NCBI RefSeq assembly: GCF_003248515.1 | Contig: NZ_QFOB01000011.1 | Span: 1 to 64,000, forward strand | DNA length: 64,000 bases | Source of the DNA: Sphingomonas sp. | GTDB taxonomy: Bacteria; Pseudomonadota; Alphaproteobacteria; Sphingomonadales; Sphingomonadaceae | Direction: 5' to 3' | In this document: positions 1 through 9,185 of the stretch, in pieces | How the letters are laid out: each line of letters opens with the position of its first letter | How positions within the stretch are numbered: position 1 is the stretch's first letter | Made by a program: the position numbers and the translations under genes | The notes under the pieces: model-generated | What the model was told of the DNA's origin: nothing | The model's input: the letters and a program-made list of their open reading frames with translations, nothing else | The model's database searches: none

Positions 1-1389
1 ATAAGACGCGGGATCGCCGGCGCGGAGCTGATACTCCTCCCAGCGATATTCGAGGCCACCCGCGATCGTGACCGGGCTGGCGAGGCCGACCTCCAGTTCA
101 TGCGCGATATCGAGGTTGGAGACGGACTGCGTGGAGATGAACGAGCCGTTCAGCACGTTGCGCGGCGTATAGCCCGGCGTCGTGAGCGTCGACGTGTCGT
201 AATAGAGCGCGGCGTTGGCCGAATTCTCGACGTAGATCTTGTTCACGTCGCGGGCATAGGTGGTGCTGAGATCGACGGTGGTGGCGCCGAACGTGCCCTT
301 GGCGCCGCCCGTTGCCGAATAATCGAGCTCGCGCAGCACTTCCTGCGGCGAGAAGCCCTGCGGGAAGGGGATGTCGCCGGTAGGTGTCGCCGTGTTGATC
401 GTGGCGGCGGCCGACTTGCCGTAGACGACGTTCGGCAGGCGATAATTCTGGTTCGTGCGGCCCACGCGGCGCGAAATGCTGCCGAACGAGTAGAGTTCGA
501 TATTGTTGAAGCCGGTATAGCCCCAGTTGTAGAAGCCGTTGGTCAATTCCATGCGACCATCGCCGAAGATCCGGTTGACGTATGGATAATTGGCGAAATT
601 CTTCACGCTCGGGAAGCGCGCGAGGATGGTGCGGCCGCCATTGTTGCCGGTATTGGCCGAGGTATTGAAGCCGGTATCCACGACGCGCGGATCCACGTCG
701 CCGCGGAAACTGTAGCCGTGATATTTGAACTCACCGGTCAGCGACAGATACATGTCCTCGATCGGCGCGATGCCGATGTTTCCGGAAATGTGCCGCTGCT
801 TGCCGTCGCCGGCATAATATTCGCCGCCGTCCAGATTGAGGACGCCGCCATGATCGTTCTTCTTGAGGATGAAGTTCACGACGCCGGCGATCGCATCCGT
901 GCCATATTGCGCGGCGGCGCCATCCTGCAGAACCTCGACGTGATCGATCATGTCGCCGGGGATCAGGCCCAGATCGGGGGCGGCGCCGCCCGTCCAGACC
1001 GCATTGGTGACGGCAACGTTCGCGGTGCCGTGGCGGCGCTTGCCATCGATCATGACGAGCGTGTGGTTCGGGCTCACGCCGCGCAGCTTGATCGACGGGT
1101 GGAAGGCGGTGAGATCGTTGCCGAACGCCTGCACCTGGATGGACGGAATCTGCTGGGCGAGCGCCTGGTTGAGATCGGGCTGGCCGACGCGGTTGAGCGC
1201 GTCGCTGCCGAGGATCTAGATCGGGGCAGGGCTGTCCGAAGCCTTGAAGCCGGTGGTGCGCGTGCCCGTGACGATGATCGCCTCGTCGCCGGCGGCCGCG
1301 CCGGACGTGGCCTGCGACCAGGCCGGCTGTGCGGCGACCAGCATCGCCACGGCCAGCGCACCGCGCGAAATATAGGAATTTCCGTTCAT
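1..1389 (-). pseudogene. TonB-dependent receptor, N-terminal part, interrupted by an amber codon
   Basis: The reading frame from the ATG at 1389 to the window edge encodes the signal peptide (ending near AQPAWSQA), a TonB-box-like IIVTGTR segment, the plug domain (QALAQQIPSIQVQ, SIKLRGVSPNHTLVMIDGKR, VEVLQDGAAAQYGTDAIAG) and early beta-barrel strands of an outer-membrane TonB-dependent receptor. A single in-frame TAG (complement of 1216-1218) falls at codon 58, between SPAPI and ILGSDALN. Every other codon of the frame down to base 1 is sense. Related receptors usually have Gln or a similar residue at this point, and a CAG to TAG change would explain it. The C-terminal barrel lies outside the window. 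The gene is therefore either recently inactivated or carries a sequencing error. Its substrate cannot be deduced. Confidence 0.85.
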
Positions 1390-1594
1390 CTTGTCCCCCG
1401 ATAAAGCCTGTGGCCTTTTCGAAGGCACCCCCCAATCGTCGGCAGAACAGCCGATCTCTATCACACGCCAGCCCCCTGACGCGTCACAAGATACAGGTAT
1501 ATTTATACTTCACGATGCTATGATGCGGCTTCCGATTCTTGCAACATGCTGGAAGCGTTTCAGGATTGTTGTTGCTGATTCTCTGTTTCCTGTG

Positions 1595-2161
1595 TCAATT
1601 CCGCAACAAGTCTTTGGTCATGGCAATGAAGCGAACGGGGCAGTCGCCGCACATCTGCTCGATCGCCTCGCCCGCCACATAATCATGGCGCGCATAGAAG
1701 GGCACGCCGGGCAGCGTTGCCATCAGCGCCGCGCGCGTGAAGCCGGCCGCACGGGCGCGATCCTCGCAGGCGGCGAGCAATGCTGCGCCCACGCCGCGCC
1801 GGGCGGCCTCGGGTGCCACGAAAAAGGCGCGGATGCGGGCGGCATCGATCGCCGGATCGAGGAAGCCGGGCGTGCGGGCAGCGAACCGATCTCCGCCGAA
1901 GAGCGTTCGCTGCCGGCTCCAGCCGCCGCAGCCGAGCAACCGCCCCTCATCCTCGACGATGAGATAGGTGCCGTCGTCGACGAGATCCGTATCGACGCCG
2001 AAGACATGCTCGATCGCGGCTTCGGTCTCTTCCTCGCTGTAGAAGCCGCGGCTGAGGACGCGCGCGGAAGCGGCGATCATCGCTTCCAGCGTGGGAATTT
2101 CATCCCGCCGGGCGGGGCGGATCGTGAGGTGGGCGGGGGAGTGTGGAGCTGTCACCATCAT
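1595..2161 (-). CDS. GNAT family N-acetyltransferase
   Basis: Predicted cytoplasmic acetyltransferase of about 188 residues that would transfer acetyl from acetyl-CoA to an unknown amine. After LTIRPARRDEIPTL at the N-terminus, the core strand RIRAFFVAPEAARRGVGAALL contains the R-x-G-x-G/A pyrophosphate loop of GNAT motif A, and GVPFYARHDY near the C-terminus matches motif B. Two adjacent ATG codons (2161 and 2158) are the likely starts. The open frame runs further upstream but that part has no family character. It has no operon partner; the disrupted receptor lies downstream on the same strand. The family is firm, the substrate unknown. Confidence 0.85.
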   Translation of the reverse strand: MMVTAPHSPAHLTIRPARRDEIPTLEAMIAASARVLSRGFYSEEETEAAIEHVFGVDTDLVDDGTYLIVEDEGRLLGCGGWSRQRTLFGGDRFAARTPGFLDPAIDAARIRAFFVAPEAARRGVGAALLAACEDRARAAGFTRAALMATLPGVPFYARHDYVAGEAIEQMCGDCPVRFIAMTKDLLRN

Positions 2162-2492
2162 CGGATGGTGGACTCGCTGACAGCCGCAGGCAATTGCCGA
2201 TGGAGTATCGACCGGGGGCGCGCATATCGTCCGTGCACCGACAGCCCGACGGATCGGACAGCCCACGCCAGATCGGTTCGAACAATCACCGCGCCATATT
2301 CCCCCGGTCAGGCACTCCCCCCGAAGCACCCGGCTGCCGGATCCGGTGCGCCTTCAGGCGCGATCCGGATCAGACATCCGCGAGTAATCAATCTGAAACG
2401 CTCGCGCCCCGCAAGAGGGCAGCGGGGTTGGGGCGTGTTATTGCGGGATAACATTCTGTTGCCGGGATGCGGTGCCGTTTTCCGGCGCGAGA
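2162..2492. other. Intergenic stretch with an imperfect hairpin
   Basis: No convincing gene is seen between the GNAT start and the purA stop. The clearest structure is an inverted repeat at 2340-2371: GATCCGG pairs with CCGGATC, and an inner GCGCC pairs with GGCGC around a TTCA loop, with a one-against-three-base internal bulge. It lies about 120 bases beyond the purA stop codon and has no adjacent T-run, so a terminator role is only possible. Confidence 0.4.
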
Positions 2493-3782
2493 TCAATCCC
2501 TGAAGGGGTCTCGCACCAGAATCGTGTCCTCCCGCTCGGGGCTCGTGGATACGAGCGCGACCGGGCAGCCGATCAGTTCCTCGATCCGGCGGATATATTT
2601 GATCGCCGCTGCCGGCAGATCAGCCCAGCTGCGGGCACCTGCCGTGGACTCCGACCAGCCGGGGATCGTTTCGTAGATCGGCTCTGCCAGTGCCTGATCG
2701 CGCGCATGCGGCGGCAGATAATCATAGTCGCGTCCGCCCAGCTTGTAGCCGATGCAGATCTTCAGCTCCTCGAAGCCGTCCAGCACGTCCAGCTTGGTGA
2801 GCGCGATGCCGGTGATGCCGGAAACGGCCACCGCCTGCCGCACGAGCACCGAATCGAACCAGCCACAGCGGCGCTTGCGGCCCGTGACGGTGCCGAATTC
2901 ATGGCCGCGCGTGCCGAGCCGCTCGCCAATGTCGTTCGCCTGCTCGGTCGGGAAGGGGCCGCCGCCGACGCGGGTGGTGTAGGCCTTGGTGATGCCGAGC
3001 ACGAAGCCCGCCGCCGACGGGCCCAGGCCCGAGCCGCCCGCCGCCGTGCCCGCGATCGTGTTTGACGAGGTGACGAACGGGTAGGTGCCGTGATCGACAT
3101 CGAGCAATACGCCCTGCGCGCCTTCGAACAGGATGCGCCGGCCGCGCGCCTTGGCCTCGTCAAGCGTGCGCCAGACAGGGCGGGCATAAGGCAGCAGGAA
3201 GCCTGCCACCTCGCGCAGATCCTTCATCAGGGCTTCGCGATCCACCGGTGGCTCGCCGAAGCCGGCGCGCAGCGCATCATGATGCGCGCACAGGCGATCG
3301 AGCTGGGGATCGAGATCGTCGAGGTGGGCGAGATCGCAGACGCGGATCGCGCGGCGGCCCACCTTGTCCTCATAGGCCGGGCCGATGCCGCGCCGCGTGG
3401 TGCCGATCTTGCCGGCGCCGCTGGCATCCTCGCGCAGGCCATCCAGATCGCGGTGGAGCGGCAGGATCAGCGGGCAGGTTTCGGCGATCTGCAGCGTCTC
3501 GGGGCTGATCTTCACACCCTGCGCCTCGAGCTTGGCCACCTCATCGCGGAAATGCCAGGGATCCAGCACCACGCCGTTGCCGATCACCGAAAGCGTGCCG
3601 CGCACGATGCCGGATGGCAGCAGGCTGAGCTTGTAGGTCTGATCGCCGACGACGAGCGTGTGGCCGGCATTGTGGCCGCCCTGGAAGCGAACGACGACAT
3701 CGGCACGGCTGGCGAGCCAGTCGACGATCTTGCCCTTGCCCTCATCGCCCCACTGGGCACCGATGACGGTCACATTGGCCAT
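2493..3782 (-). CDS. purA: Adenylosuccinate synthetase
   Basis: Joins IMP and aspartate using GTP to form adenylosuccinate, the first committed step of AMP synthesis in the cytoplasm. The 429-residue length matches bacterial PurA (about 430). Visible signatures are the N-terminal GAQWGDEGKGK loop (residues 8-18, with the catalytic Asp13), QGGHNAGHT (catalytic His near 41), the IMP-binding TTRRGIGPAYEDK segment, and GAQGVLLDVDHGTYPFVTSS in the centre. The ATG at 3782 is chosen because MANVTVIGAQWGDEGKGK is the canonical start and an AGGGGGA ribosome binding site lies just upstream. The open frame extends to 3908 without family similarity. No other purine gene is adjacent. Confidence 0.98.
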   Translation of the reverse strand: MANVTVIGAQWGDEGKGKIVDWLASRADVVVRFQGGHNAGHTLVVGDQTYKLSLLPSGIVRGTLSVIGNGVVLDPWHFRDEVAKLEAQGVKISPETLQIAETCPLILPLHRDLDGLREDASGAGKIGTTRRGIGPAYEDKVGRRAIRVCDLAHLDDLDPQLDRLCAHHDALRAGFGEPPVDREALMKDLREVAGFLLPYARPVWRTLDEAKARGRRILFEGAQGVLLDVDHGTYPFVTSSNTIAGTAAGGSGLGPSAAGFVLGITKAYTTRVGGGPFPTEQANDIGERLGTRGHEFGTVTGRKRRCGWFDSVLVRQAVAVSGITGIALTKLDVLDGFEELKICIGYKLGGRDYDYLPPHARDQALAEPIYETIPGWSESTAGARSWADLPAAAIKYIRRIEELIGCPVALVSTSPEREDTILVRDPFRD

Positions 3783-4024
3783 GAATACAGCTTTCCCCCT
3801 GCCGAGGGAGATCCGGATCGCCCTTCGACAGGACTCGGCGATCGGACGGGACAGGATCTGCGAGAAGCAGTGCGCCGCGCCAGTGCCGCGCCGGGCCGGA
3901 GGAGTCAAGGAAGGAGCGGCCTGCCCCTCGGCGGCGCGTGCATGCCGGACGAGGATGCACGCGCGCCGGGTCGGTCGTGTGGGAGAAAGCGACGGATCGG
4001 CCGGCGGAGGACGTTCAAAGGCGC

Positions 4025-4879
4025 ATGAAGAAGAATGCTTTTCGCAAAAGCCTTTCGATCATCGTCCCGGTGCTGCTGGCGGCATCCTTGCCCCCGTCCG
4101 TGCGGGCGGAACCGCCCGTCGCCGTTTCCTATGGCGCCGATCCCTTGCAACGGCTCGATTTCTATCCGGCGCGTCAACGGGACGCGCCGCTCGTGATCTT
4201 CATTCATGGCGGTGCGTGGATGTTCGGCGACAAGAAGGATGCCACCCTCGCCAAGCCGGATTTCCTCACCCGAAACGGCTTCGCCTTCGCCTCGATCGAC
4301 TATCGCCTGGCTCCCGCCGTGAGCGTGGCGGACGAGGCGCGCGATGTCGCGAAGGCGATCGCCACGTTACGGACACGGGCGAGCGCGCTGGGCTTCGATC
4401 CCGATCGGATCGCGCTGGTCGGCCATTCGGCGGGCGCGCATCTGGCCGCGCTGGTGGGAACCGATCCTGCCTATCTGGAAGAGGCCGGCGTGCCGATGGC
4501 CGCGATCAGGGCCGTCTCGCTGCTGGATGGCGCGGGATATGATGTGCCGCGCCAGATTTCGGAGGCCGGGCCACTGCTCCGGCGCCTCTATCTGCGCGCC
4601 TTCGGGCGCGATCCGGCCACCCAGAGCGCGCTCTCGCCCATGCTCCACGCGGCGCGCCCCAATGCGGGCGCCTTCCAGATCTTCCATGTCGCCGCCCGCG
4701 CCGATTCGGGCGCGCAGGCGGCTGAATTCGCAGCGGCGCTCGCGCGTGCCGGAACGCCGGCCCGCACGATCACGGTGGAGGGGCGCAACCACGGGCAGCT
4801 CAACAAGATGATCGGAACGCCGGGGGACAGAAGCTCTGCCGACCTGCTCGCATTTCTGAAGGAGCGGCTCGGCCGGTAA
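4025..4879 (+). CDS. Secreted alpha/beta hydrolase (esterase/lipase, BD-FAE-like)
   Basis: A 284-residue protein with an N-terminal signal peptide (cleavage near SVRA/EPP), so probably periplasmic or exported. The HGGAW oxyanion-hole motif (residues 61-65) and the GHSAG nucleophile elbow (Ser135) put it in the hormone-sensitive-lipase/BD-FAE group of carboxylesterases. The C-terminal GRNHGQLN supplies a plausible catalytic His. It lies on the plus strand between purA and hisZ, splitting minus-strand biosynthetic genes, and ends convergently with hisZ. The ATG at 4025 directly precedes the lysine-rich signal sequence. Its substrate is unknown. Confidence 0.88.
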   Translation: MKKNAFRKSLSIIVPVLLAASLPPSVRAEPPVAVSYGADPLQRLDFYPARQRDAPLVIFIHGGAWMFGDKKDATLAKPDFLTRNGFAFASIDYRLAPAVSVADEARDVAKAIATLRTRASALGFDPDRIALVGHSAGAHLAALVGTDPAYLEEAGVPMAAIRAVSLLDGAGYDVPRQISEAGPLLRRLYLRAFGRDPATQSALSPMLHAARPNAGAFQIFHVAARADSGAQAAEFAAALARAGTPARTITVEGRNHGQLNKMIGTPGDRSSADLLAFLKERLGR

Positions 4880-4950
4880 TCGGAAGCGGGTGTGCTTGCC
4901 GAACTCCGGCCCAATGCGCGGACTCCGGATGAAAAGAACCTTCGGCGCGA

Positions 4951-6084
4951 TCAGCCCCGGGCGACGACAGCGACGGCGACGGGGGCACCCTGCTCGAAGC
5001 TGTGATCGCAGCCGAGCGCGGAGGGATCGTCCGTTTCGTCCAGGGCCGCGATCGTGATCCAGCCTTCGCGGCGCAGCGCCATCGCCGCGACGGGATCATG
5101 GCCGAGCGGGAGGAAGATGCGCCGCGCGGGTTCCACGCCCAGCCCGATATCCACGAGCGGATCGAGATAGAGGGAAAAGCCGATCGCGGGCTCCTCCGAT
5201 CCATCGTCGTGCATCAGCGCATAGCTGCCGCCGCGCCCGATCTCGCCGGTCAGGCCACCGCCAAAGAAGGAGAAGCCGATCCAGCTCTGATATTCGAAGC
5301 CATGGCGCTCGGTGGGATCCAGCGTGAGCGTGGCGCGATGGCCGATCGCGGCGGCGATCGCCTCGATCCCGGCAAGGCGGCTGTCGAGAATTTCGAGGCC
5401 GGCGCAGGCGCGCAGGCGGGCAAGCGCTGTATCGAGCGGCCCGCAGGCGGAAAGCAGGGGCAGATAGGCGTCCGCTCCCGCGGCGGCGAGGCCGCCCGCA
5501 TCCTTGGCATCCAGCAGCTCGCGAACCTCCTCGGCCCGCCCGGCGGGCAGCGGCAGTGCCCCGCCTGCAAGCGTATCGACCAGATCGGGCAGGGTGAGAT
5601 CGATCGTGGCATCGGTGACGCCGGCGGCGGCCAGCGCATCCAGCGCGACATTCAGGATCTCGATCGCGGCGGCGACGGTATCGCGGCCGATCAGCTCCGC
5701 GCCCACCTGCGCCAGTTCGCGTTCGGGGCGCAGCTGCGTGGCGCGCAGCTTCACCACCTGTCCACCATAAGCGAGGCGGAGCGGGCGGGGGCTGTGCGCC
5801 ATCCGCGTGGCGGCGATCCGGCCCACCTGCGCTGTCATGTCCGGCCGGAGCGCCAGCATGCGCTGCGAGACGGGATCGACCATGCGCAGCAGATCCTGCG
5901 CGCGCGCGGCCTTCAGGCGCCCGACGAGGCTCTCCTCGAATTCGGCGAGCGGGGGCGAGACGCGCGCATAGCCGTGGCGGCCGATCGCCACGATCGTGCG
6001 GTGCATGAGGCGCGACGCGGCCTCCGCCTGAGGCGGGAGGCGATCGCGGAGCCCTTCGGGGAGGAGGCCGGCTGGGATGGTCAT
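4951..6084 (-). CDS. hisZ: ATP phosphoribosyltransferase regulatory subunit (HisRS paralogue)
   Basis: HisZ is a histidyl-tRNA-synthetase-like protein that pairs with short-form HisG to make the first enzyme of histidine synthesis. The 377-residue product has class II synthetase-fold signatures: LLPEGLRDRLPPQAEAASRL at the start, ALRPDMTAQVGRIAATRM (motif 2 region) and QLRPERELAQVGAELIG. It lacks the C-terminal anticodon-binding domain of a true HisRS and has HisZ length. hisG is not in the window. serA lies 167 bases upstream on the same strand. The open frame continues to 6213, but MTIPAGLLPEGLRDRL is the expected start. Confidence 0.93.
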   Translation of the reverse strand: MTIPAGLLPEGLRDRLPPQAEAASRLMHRTIVAIGRHGYARVSPPLAEFEESLVGRLKAARAQDLLRMVDPVSQRMLALRPDMTAQVGRIAATRMAHSPRPLRLAYGGQVVKLRATQLRPERELAQVGAELIGRDTVAAAIEILNVALDALAAAGVTDATIDLTLPDLVDTLAGGALPLPAGRAEEVRELLDAKDAGGLAAAGADAYLPLLSACGPLDTALARLRACAGLEILDSRLAGIEAIAAAIGHRATLTLDPTERHGFEYQSWIGFSFFGGGLTGEIGRGGSYALMHDDGSEEPAIGFSLYLDPLVDIGLGVEPARRIFLPLGHDPVAAMALRREGWITIAALDETDDPSALGCDHSFEQGAPVAVAVVARG

Positions 6085-6251
6085 CGTGGCGCGGTCTTTA
6101 GCGTGGTTTCGCGTGGGCGCCACCGGGGATGTCGGTTGCTTCCCGCCCGATTGTTTCGAGTGAAGATCGAGCCTGCCCGGATCGCTGCCGGGAAGAATTC
6201 CCGACGGTCCCATCCCGGCAAGCTCGTATCCGCCCGAACCGGGCGGCTGGA

Positions 6252-7826
6252 TCAGAAGCTCAGGCCGTTGACGACCTTCACGCCCGGCAGCGCCTTCACC
6301 GTGCCGAGAGCGGGTGCGATCGGCTGGTCGACCGAGAGCAAAAGCACCGCCTCGCCACCCGCGGCGCGGCGGCCGAGGTGGAAGGTGCCGATATTGACGC
6401 CCGCTTCGCCCAGCGTGGTGCCGAGGCGACCGATGAAGCCGGGGGCATCCTCGTTGACGATATAGAGCATCTCGCCGGCCAGATCGGCCTCCACCTTGAC
6501 GCCGAAAATCTCGACCAGACGCGGCTCGGCATTGGCGAAGAGCGTGCCCGCCACCGAGCGATCGCCCTGCGGCGTGCCGACCGTGACGCGGACGAGCGTG
6601 TGATAATCGCCCTCGCGATCATGGCGCACCTCGCGCACGTCCAGCCCGCGCTCCTTGGCCAGGAACGGCGCATTCACCATGTTCACCGTCTGCGAATAGA
6701 CGCCCATCAGGCCCGCCAGCACGGCGCCGGTGATCGGCTTCTGGTTCAGCTCGGCCGCAGCACCTTCCACCTCGATCGCGACCGACTGGATGGCATCGCC
6801 CTGGAGCTGCCCGACCAGTCGGCCGAGCCGCTCCGCCAGCGCCATATAGGGCTTCAGCTTCGGCGCTTCCTCAGCCGAGAGGCTCGGCATGTTGAGCGCG
6901 TTGGTGACGCCGCCGGTCATCAGGAAATCGGCCATCTGCTCGGCCACCTGGATCGCGACATTCACCTGCGCCTCGTTGGTCGATGCGCCCAGATGCGGGG
7001 TGGAGATGAAGTTGGGCGTGCCGAAGAGCGGGCTTTCCTTGGCCGGCTCCACCGCGAACACGTCGAGCGCGGCACCGGCGACGTGGCCGCTGTCCAGCGC
7101 GGCCTTCAGCGCGACCTCATCGATCAGGCCGCCACGCGCGCAATTGACGATGCGCACGCCTTTCTTGGTCTTGGCGAGATTTTCGGCCGAGAGGATGTTG
7201 CGCGTCTGATCCGTCAGCGGCGTGTGGAGCGTGATGAAGTCGGCACGCGCCAGCAGCTCGTCCAGCGTGGCCTTCTCGATGCCCAGATCCAGCGCGCGCT
7301 CAGGCGTGAGGAAGGGATCATAGGCGACGACCTTCATCTTGAGGCCCAGCGCGCGATCGGCGACGATCGAGCCGATATTGCCGGCGCCGATCAGGCCGAG
7401 CGTCTTGCCCGTCACTTCGACGCCCATGAAGCGGTTCTTCTCCCACTTGCCGGCCTGGGTGGACTTGTCGGCCTCCGGCAGATCGCGGGCGAGGGCGAAC
7501 ATCAGCGCGATGGCATGTTCGGCGGTGGTGATCGAATTGCCGAAGGGCGTGTTCATCACGACGACGCCGGCCGAGGAGGCGGCGGGAATGTCGACATTGT
7601 CGACGCCGATGCCGGCGCGGCCGACGACCTTCAGGTTCGTGGCGGCGGCGAGGACATCCTTCGTCACCTTCGTGGAAGAACGGATGGCGAGACCGTCATA
7701 GTCACCGATCATCGCGATCAGCTCCTCCTTGGTCTTGCCGGTAATCTCGTCGACCTCGACCCCGCGCTCGCGGAAGATCTTTGCGGCGAGAGGATCCATC
7801 TTATCGGAAATCAGTACCTTGGGCAT
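6252..7826 (-). CDS. serA: D-3-phosphoglycerate dehydrogenase
   Basis: Oxidises 3-phosphoglycerate to 3-phosphohydroxypyruvate with NAD+, the entry step of serine synthesis. The 524-residue size is that of the long SerA type, with catalytic, NAD-binding, intervening (ASB) and C-terminal ACT domains. Seen are VVGRAGIGVDNVD, the Rossmann loop GLIGAGNIGS, the catalytic Arg in NCARGG, the Glu in DVFAVEPA and the His in STPHLGAS. The C-terminal part (GEMLYIVNEDAPGFIGRLG) is the ACT fold that typically senses serine. It follows serC by 114 bases on the same strand, so the two are probably one transcript. Confidence 0.97.
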   Translation of the reverse strand: MPKVLISDKMDPLAAKIFRERGVEVDEITGKTKEELIAMIGDYDGLAIRSSTKVTKDVLAAATNLKVVGRAGIGVDNVDIPAASSAGVVVMNTPFGNSITTAEHAIALMFALARDLPEADKSTQAGKWEKNRFMGVEVTGKTLGLIGAGNIGSIVADRALGLKMKVVAYDPFLTPERALDLGIEKATLDELLARADFITLHTPLTDQTRNILSAENLAKTKKGVRIVNCARGGLIDEVALKAALDSGHVAGAALDVFAVEPAKESPLFGTPNFISTPHLGASTNEAQVNVAIQVAEQMADFLMTGGVTNALNMPSLSAEEAPKLKPYMALAERLGRLVGQLQGDAIQSVAIEVEGAAAELNQKPITGAVLAGLMGVYSQTVNMVNAPFLAKERGLDVREVRHDREGDYHTLVRVTVGTPQGDRSVAGTLFANAEPRLVEIFGVKVEADLAGEMLYIVNEDAPGFIGRLGTTLGEAGVNIGTFHLGRRAAGGEAVLLLSVDQPIAPALGTVKALPGVKVVNGLSF

Positions 7827-7909
7827 GGGAGTTGCATCCTGGAATGAGGTGCCGTGCCCCGGCGAGAGCAGAGGGCCGGGGAAGCCGGTAGGGTCGCGTG
7901 TGGTTCCGG

Positions 7910-7929
7910 GCTCCCGCTTTTGCGGGAGC
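7910..7929. repeat. Perfect inverted repeat GCTCCCGC-N4-GCGGGAGC
   Basis: Eight-base arms separated by TTTT, between serC and serA. The same arms with a different 4-base loop recur at 41500-41519, so this may be one member of a dispersed palindromic element family. Inside a serC-serA transcript it would form a stable hairpin that could affect RNA stability or readthrough. Confidence 0.6.
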
Positions 7930-7940
7930 ACCGGGGAGCG

Positions 7941-9143
7941 TCAGGCCGCGCGTGCGGTGTGGAAGGCCCAGTCGAGCCAGGGGCCGAGCGCCTCGATGTC
8001 GGCGGTCTCCACCGTGGCGCCGCACCAGATGCGGATGCCCGGAGGCGCATCGCGATAGCCGGCGACATCATAGGCCGCATCCTCGGCTTCCAGCAGCGAG
8101 GCCATCTTCTTGACGAGCGCGAGTTGCGCTTCCTCGTCCAGCCCCTCGACGGCGGAGGGCGCGAACTTGAGGCAGACGCTGGTGTTCGATCGCGTCGCGG
8201 GGTCCACCGCGAGATGATCGATCCAGTCCGTCTTGCGCACCCACGCGTCGAGCGCGGCGGCATTGGCGTCGGCACGCTCGATCAGGGCGGAAAGGCCGCC
8301 CTGGCCGAGAGCCCATTCGAGGCTCCAGATCACATCCTCGACAGCGAGCATCGAGGGCGTGTTGATCGTGTCGCCCTTGAAGATGGAGGCGTTGAACTTG
8401 CCGCCCTTCGTCATGCGGAAGATCTTGGGCAGCGGCCAGGCCGGCGTATAGCTTTCCAGCCGCGCCACAGCGCGCGGCCCCAACACCAGCACGCCATGGC
8501 CGCCTTCGCCGCCGAGAACCTTCTGCCAGGAGAAGGTGGTGACATCGAGCTTGTCCCACGGCAGGTCCGCCGCGAACACGCCGGAGGTGGCGTCGCAGAT
8601 GGAGAGGCCTTCGCGATCGGCCGCGATCCAGTCGCCGTTCGGCACGCGCACGCCGGATGTGGTGCCGTTCCAGGTGAAGACCACGTCGGTCGCCCAATCG
8701 ACCGCGTTCAGATCCGGAATTGCGCCATAGCCGGCCTTGACCACCTTCGCGTCGATCTTGAGCTGCTTGACGACATCGGTGACCCAACCCTCACCGAAGC
8801 TCTCCCAGGCCAGCATCGTCGCGGGGCGTGCGCCCAGCATCGACCAGAGCACCATCTCAACCGCGCCGGTGTCCGACGCGGGAACGATGCCGAGAACGTG
8901 CGTATCGGGGATGCCGAGAATCTTGCGGGTGACGTCCATCGCGTGGACGATCCGGCTCTTGCCGATCTTCGAACGATGCGAACGGCCGAGGCTGGCGGTG
9001 GCAAGGCCATCGGCATGCCAGCCGGGCGGCTTCGCGCAGGGGCCGGACGAGAAGAAGGGGCGCGCCGGCTTGAGATCCGGCTTGGCCGGGTGTGCGGCGG
9101 ATGCCACAGCCGACGTGGCTGCAGCCGTAACGGTATCAGTCAT
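7941..9143 (-). CDS. serC: Phosphoserine aminotransferase
   Basis: PLP enzyme converting 3-phosphohydroxypyruvate and glutamate to phosphoserine, second step of serine synthesis. The 400-residue product resembles the alphaproteobacterial SerC subgroup: FFSSGPCAKPPGW near residue 30, SHRSKIGKSRI, and the PLP-binding lysine in TTFSWQKVLGGEGGHG (Lys208). The ATG at 9143 is preceded by GAGGAGAG, a strong ribosome binding site. serA lies directly downstream. The ribosome binding site is itself part of a hairpin described separately, which suggests control of translation initiation. Confidence 0.96.
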   Translation of the reverse strand: MTDTVTAAATSAVASAAHPAKPDLKPARPFFSSGPCAKPPGWHADGLATASLGRSHRSKIGKSRIVHAMDVTRKILGIPDTHVLGIVPASDTGAVEMVLWSMLGARPATMLAWESFGEGWVTDVVKQLKIDAKVVKAGYGAIPDLNAVDWATDVVFTWNGTTSGVRVPNGDWIAADREGLSICDATSGVFAADLPWDKLDVTTFSWQKVLGGEGGHGVLVLGPRAVARLESYTPAWPLPKIFRMTKGGKFNASIFKGDTINTPSMLAVEDVIWSLEWALGQGGLSALIERADANAAALDAWVRKTDWIDHLAVDPATRSNTSVCLKFAPSAVEGLDEEAQLALVKKMASLLEAEDAAYDVAGYRDAPPGIRIWCGATVETADIEALGPWLDWAFHTARAA

Positions 9144-9146
9144 GTA

Positions 9147-9185
9147 ACTCTCCTCACAGAGAGCACGCGCCGCGTTGGGACGGCG
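9147..9185 (-). promoter_or_regulatory. Two-hairpin serC leader overlapping the ribosome binding site
   Basis: Read on the minus strand, a first stem CGCCG/CGGCG (9185-9181 with 9172-9168, 8-base loop) is followed four bases later by a second stem CTCTC/GAGAG (9163-9159 with 9152-9148, 6-base loop). The 3' arm of the second stem contains the GAGGAGAG ribosome binding site of serC. A TTGACA -35-like hexamer lies upstream (complement of 9221-9226), but no good -10 was found at normal spacing. A conserved leader called the serC RNA motif is known upstream of alphaproteobacterial serC operons; whether this is that motif is an inference from position and general shape. Confidence 0.5.

Noticed and set aside
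100..1404. 434-codon plus-strand open frame over the interrupted TonB receptor
   Set aside because: The minus strand holds a continuous receptor frame apart from one stop; the plus-strand product has no domain features.
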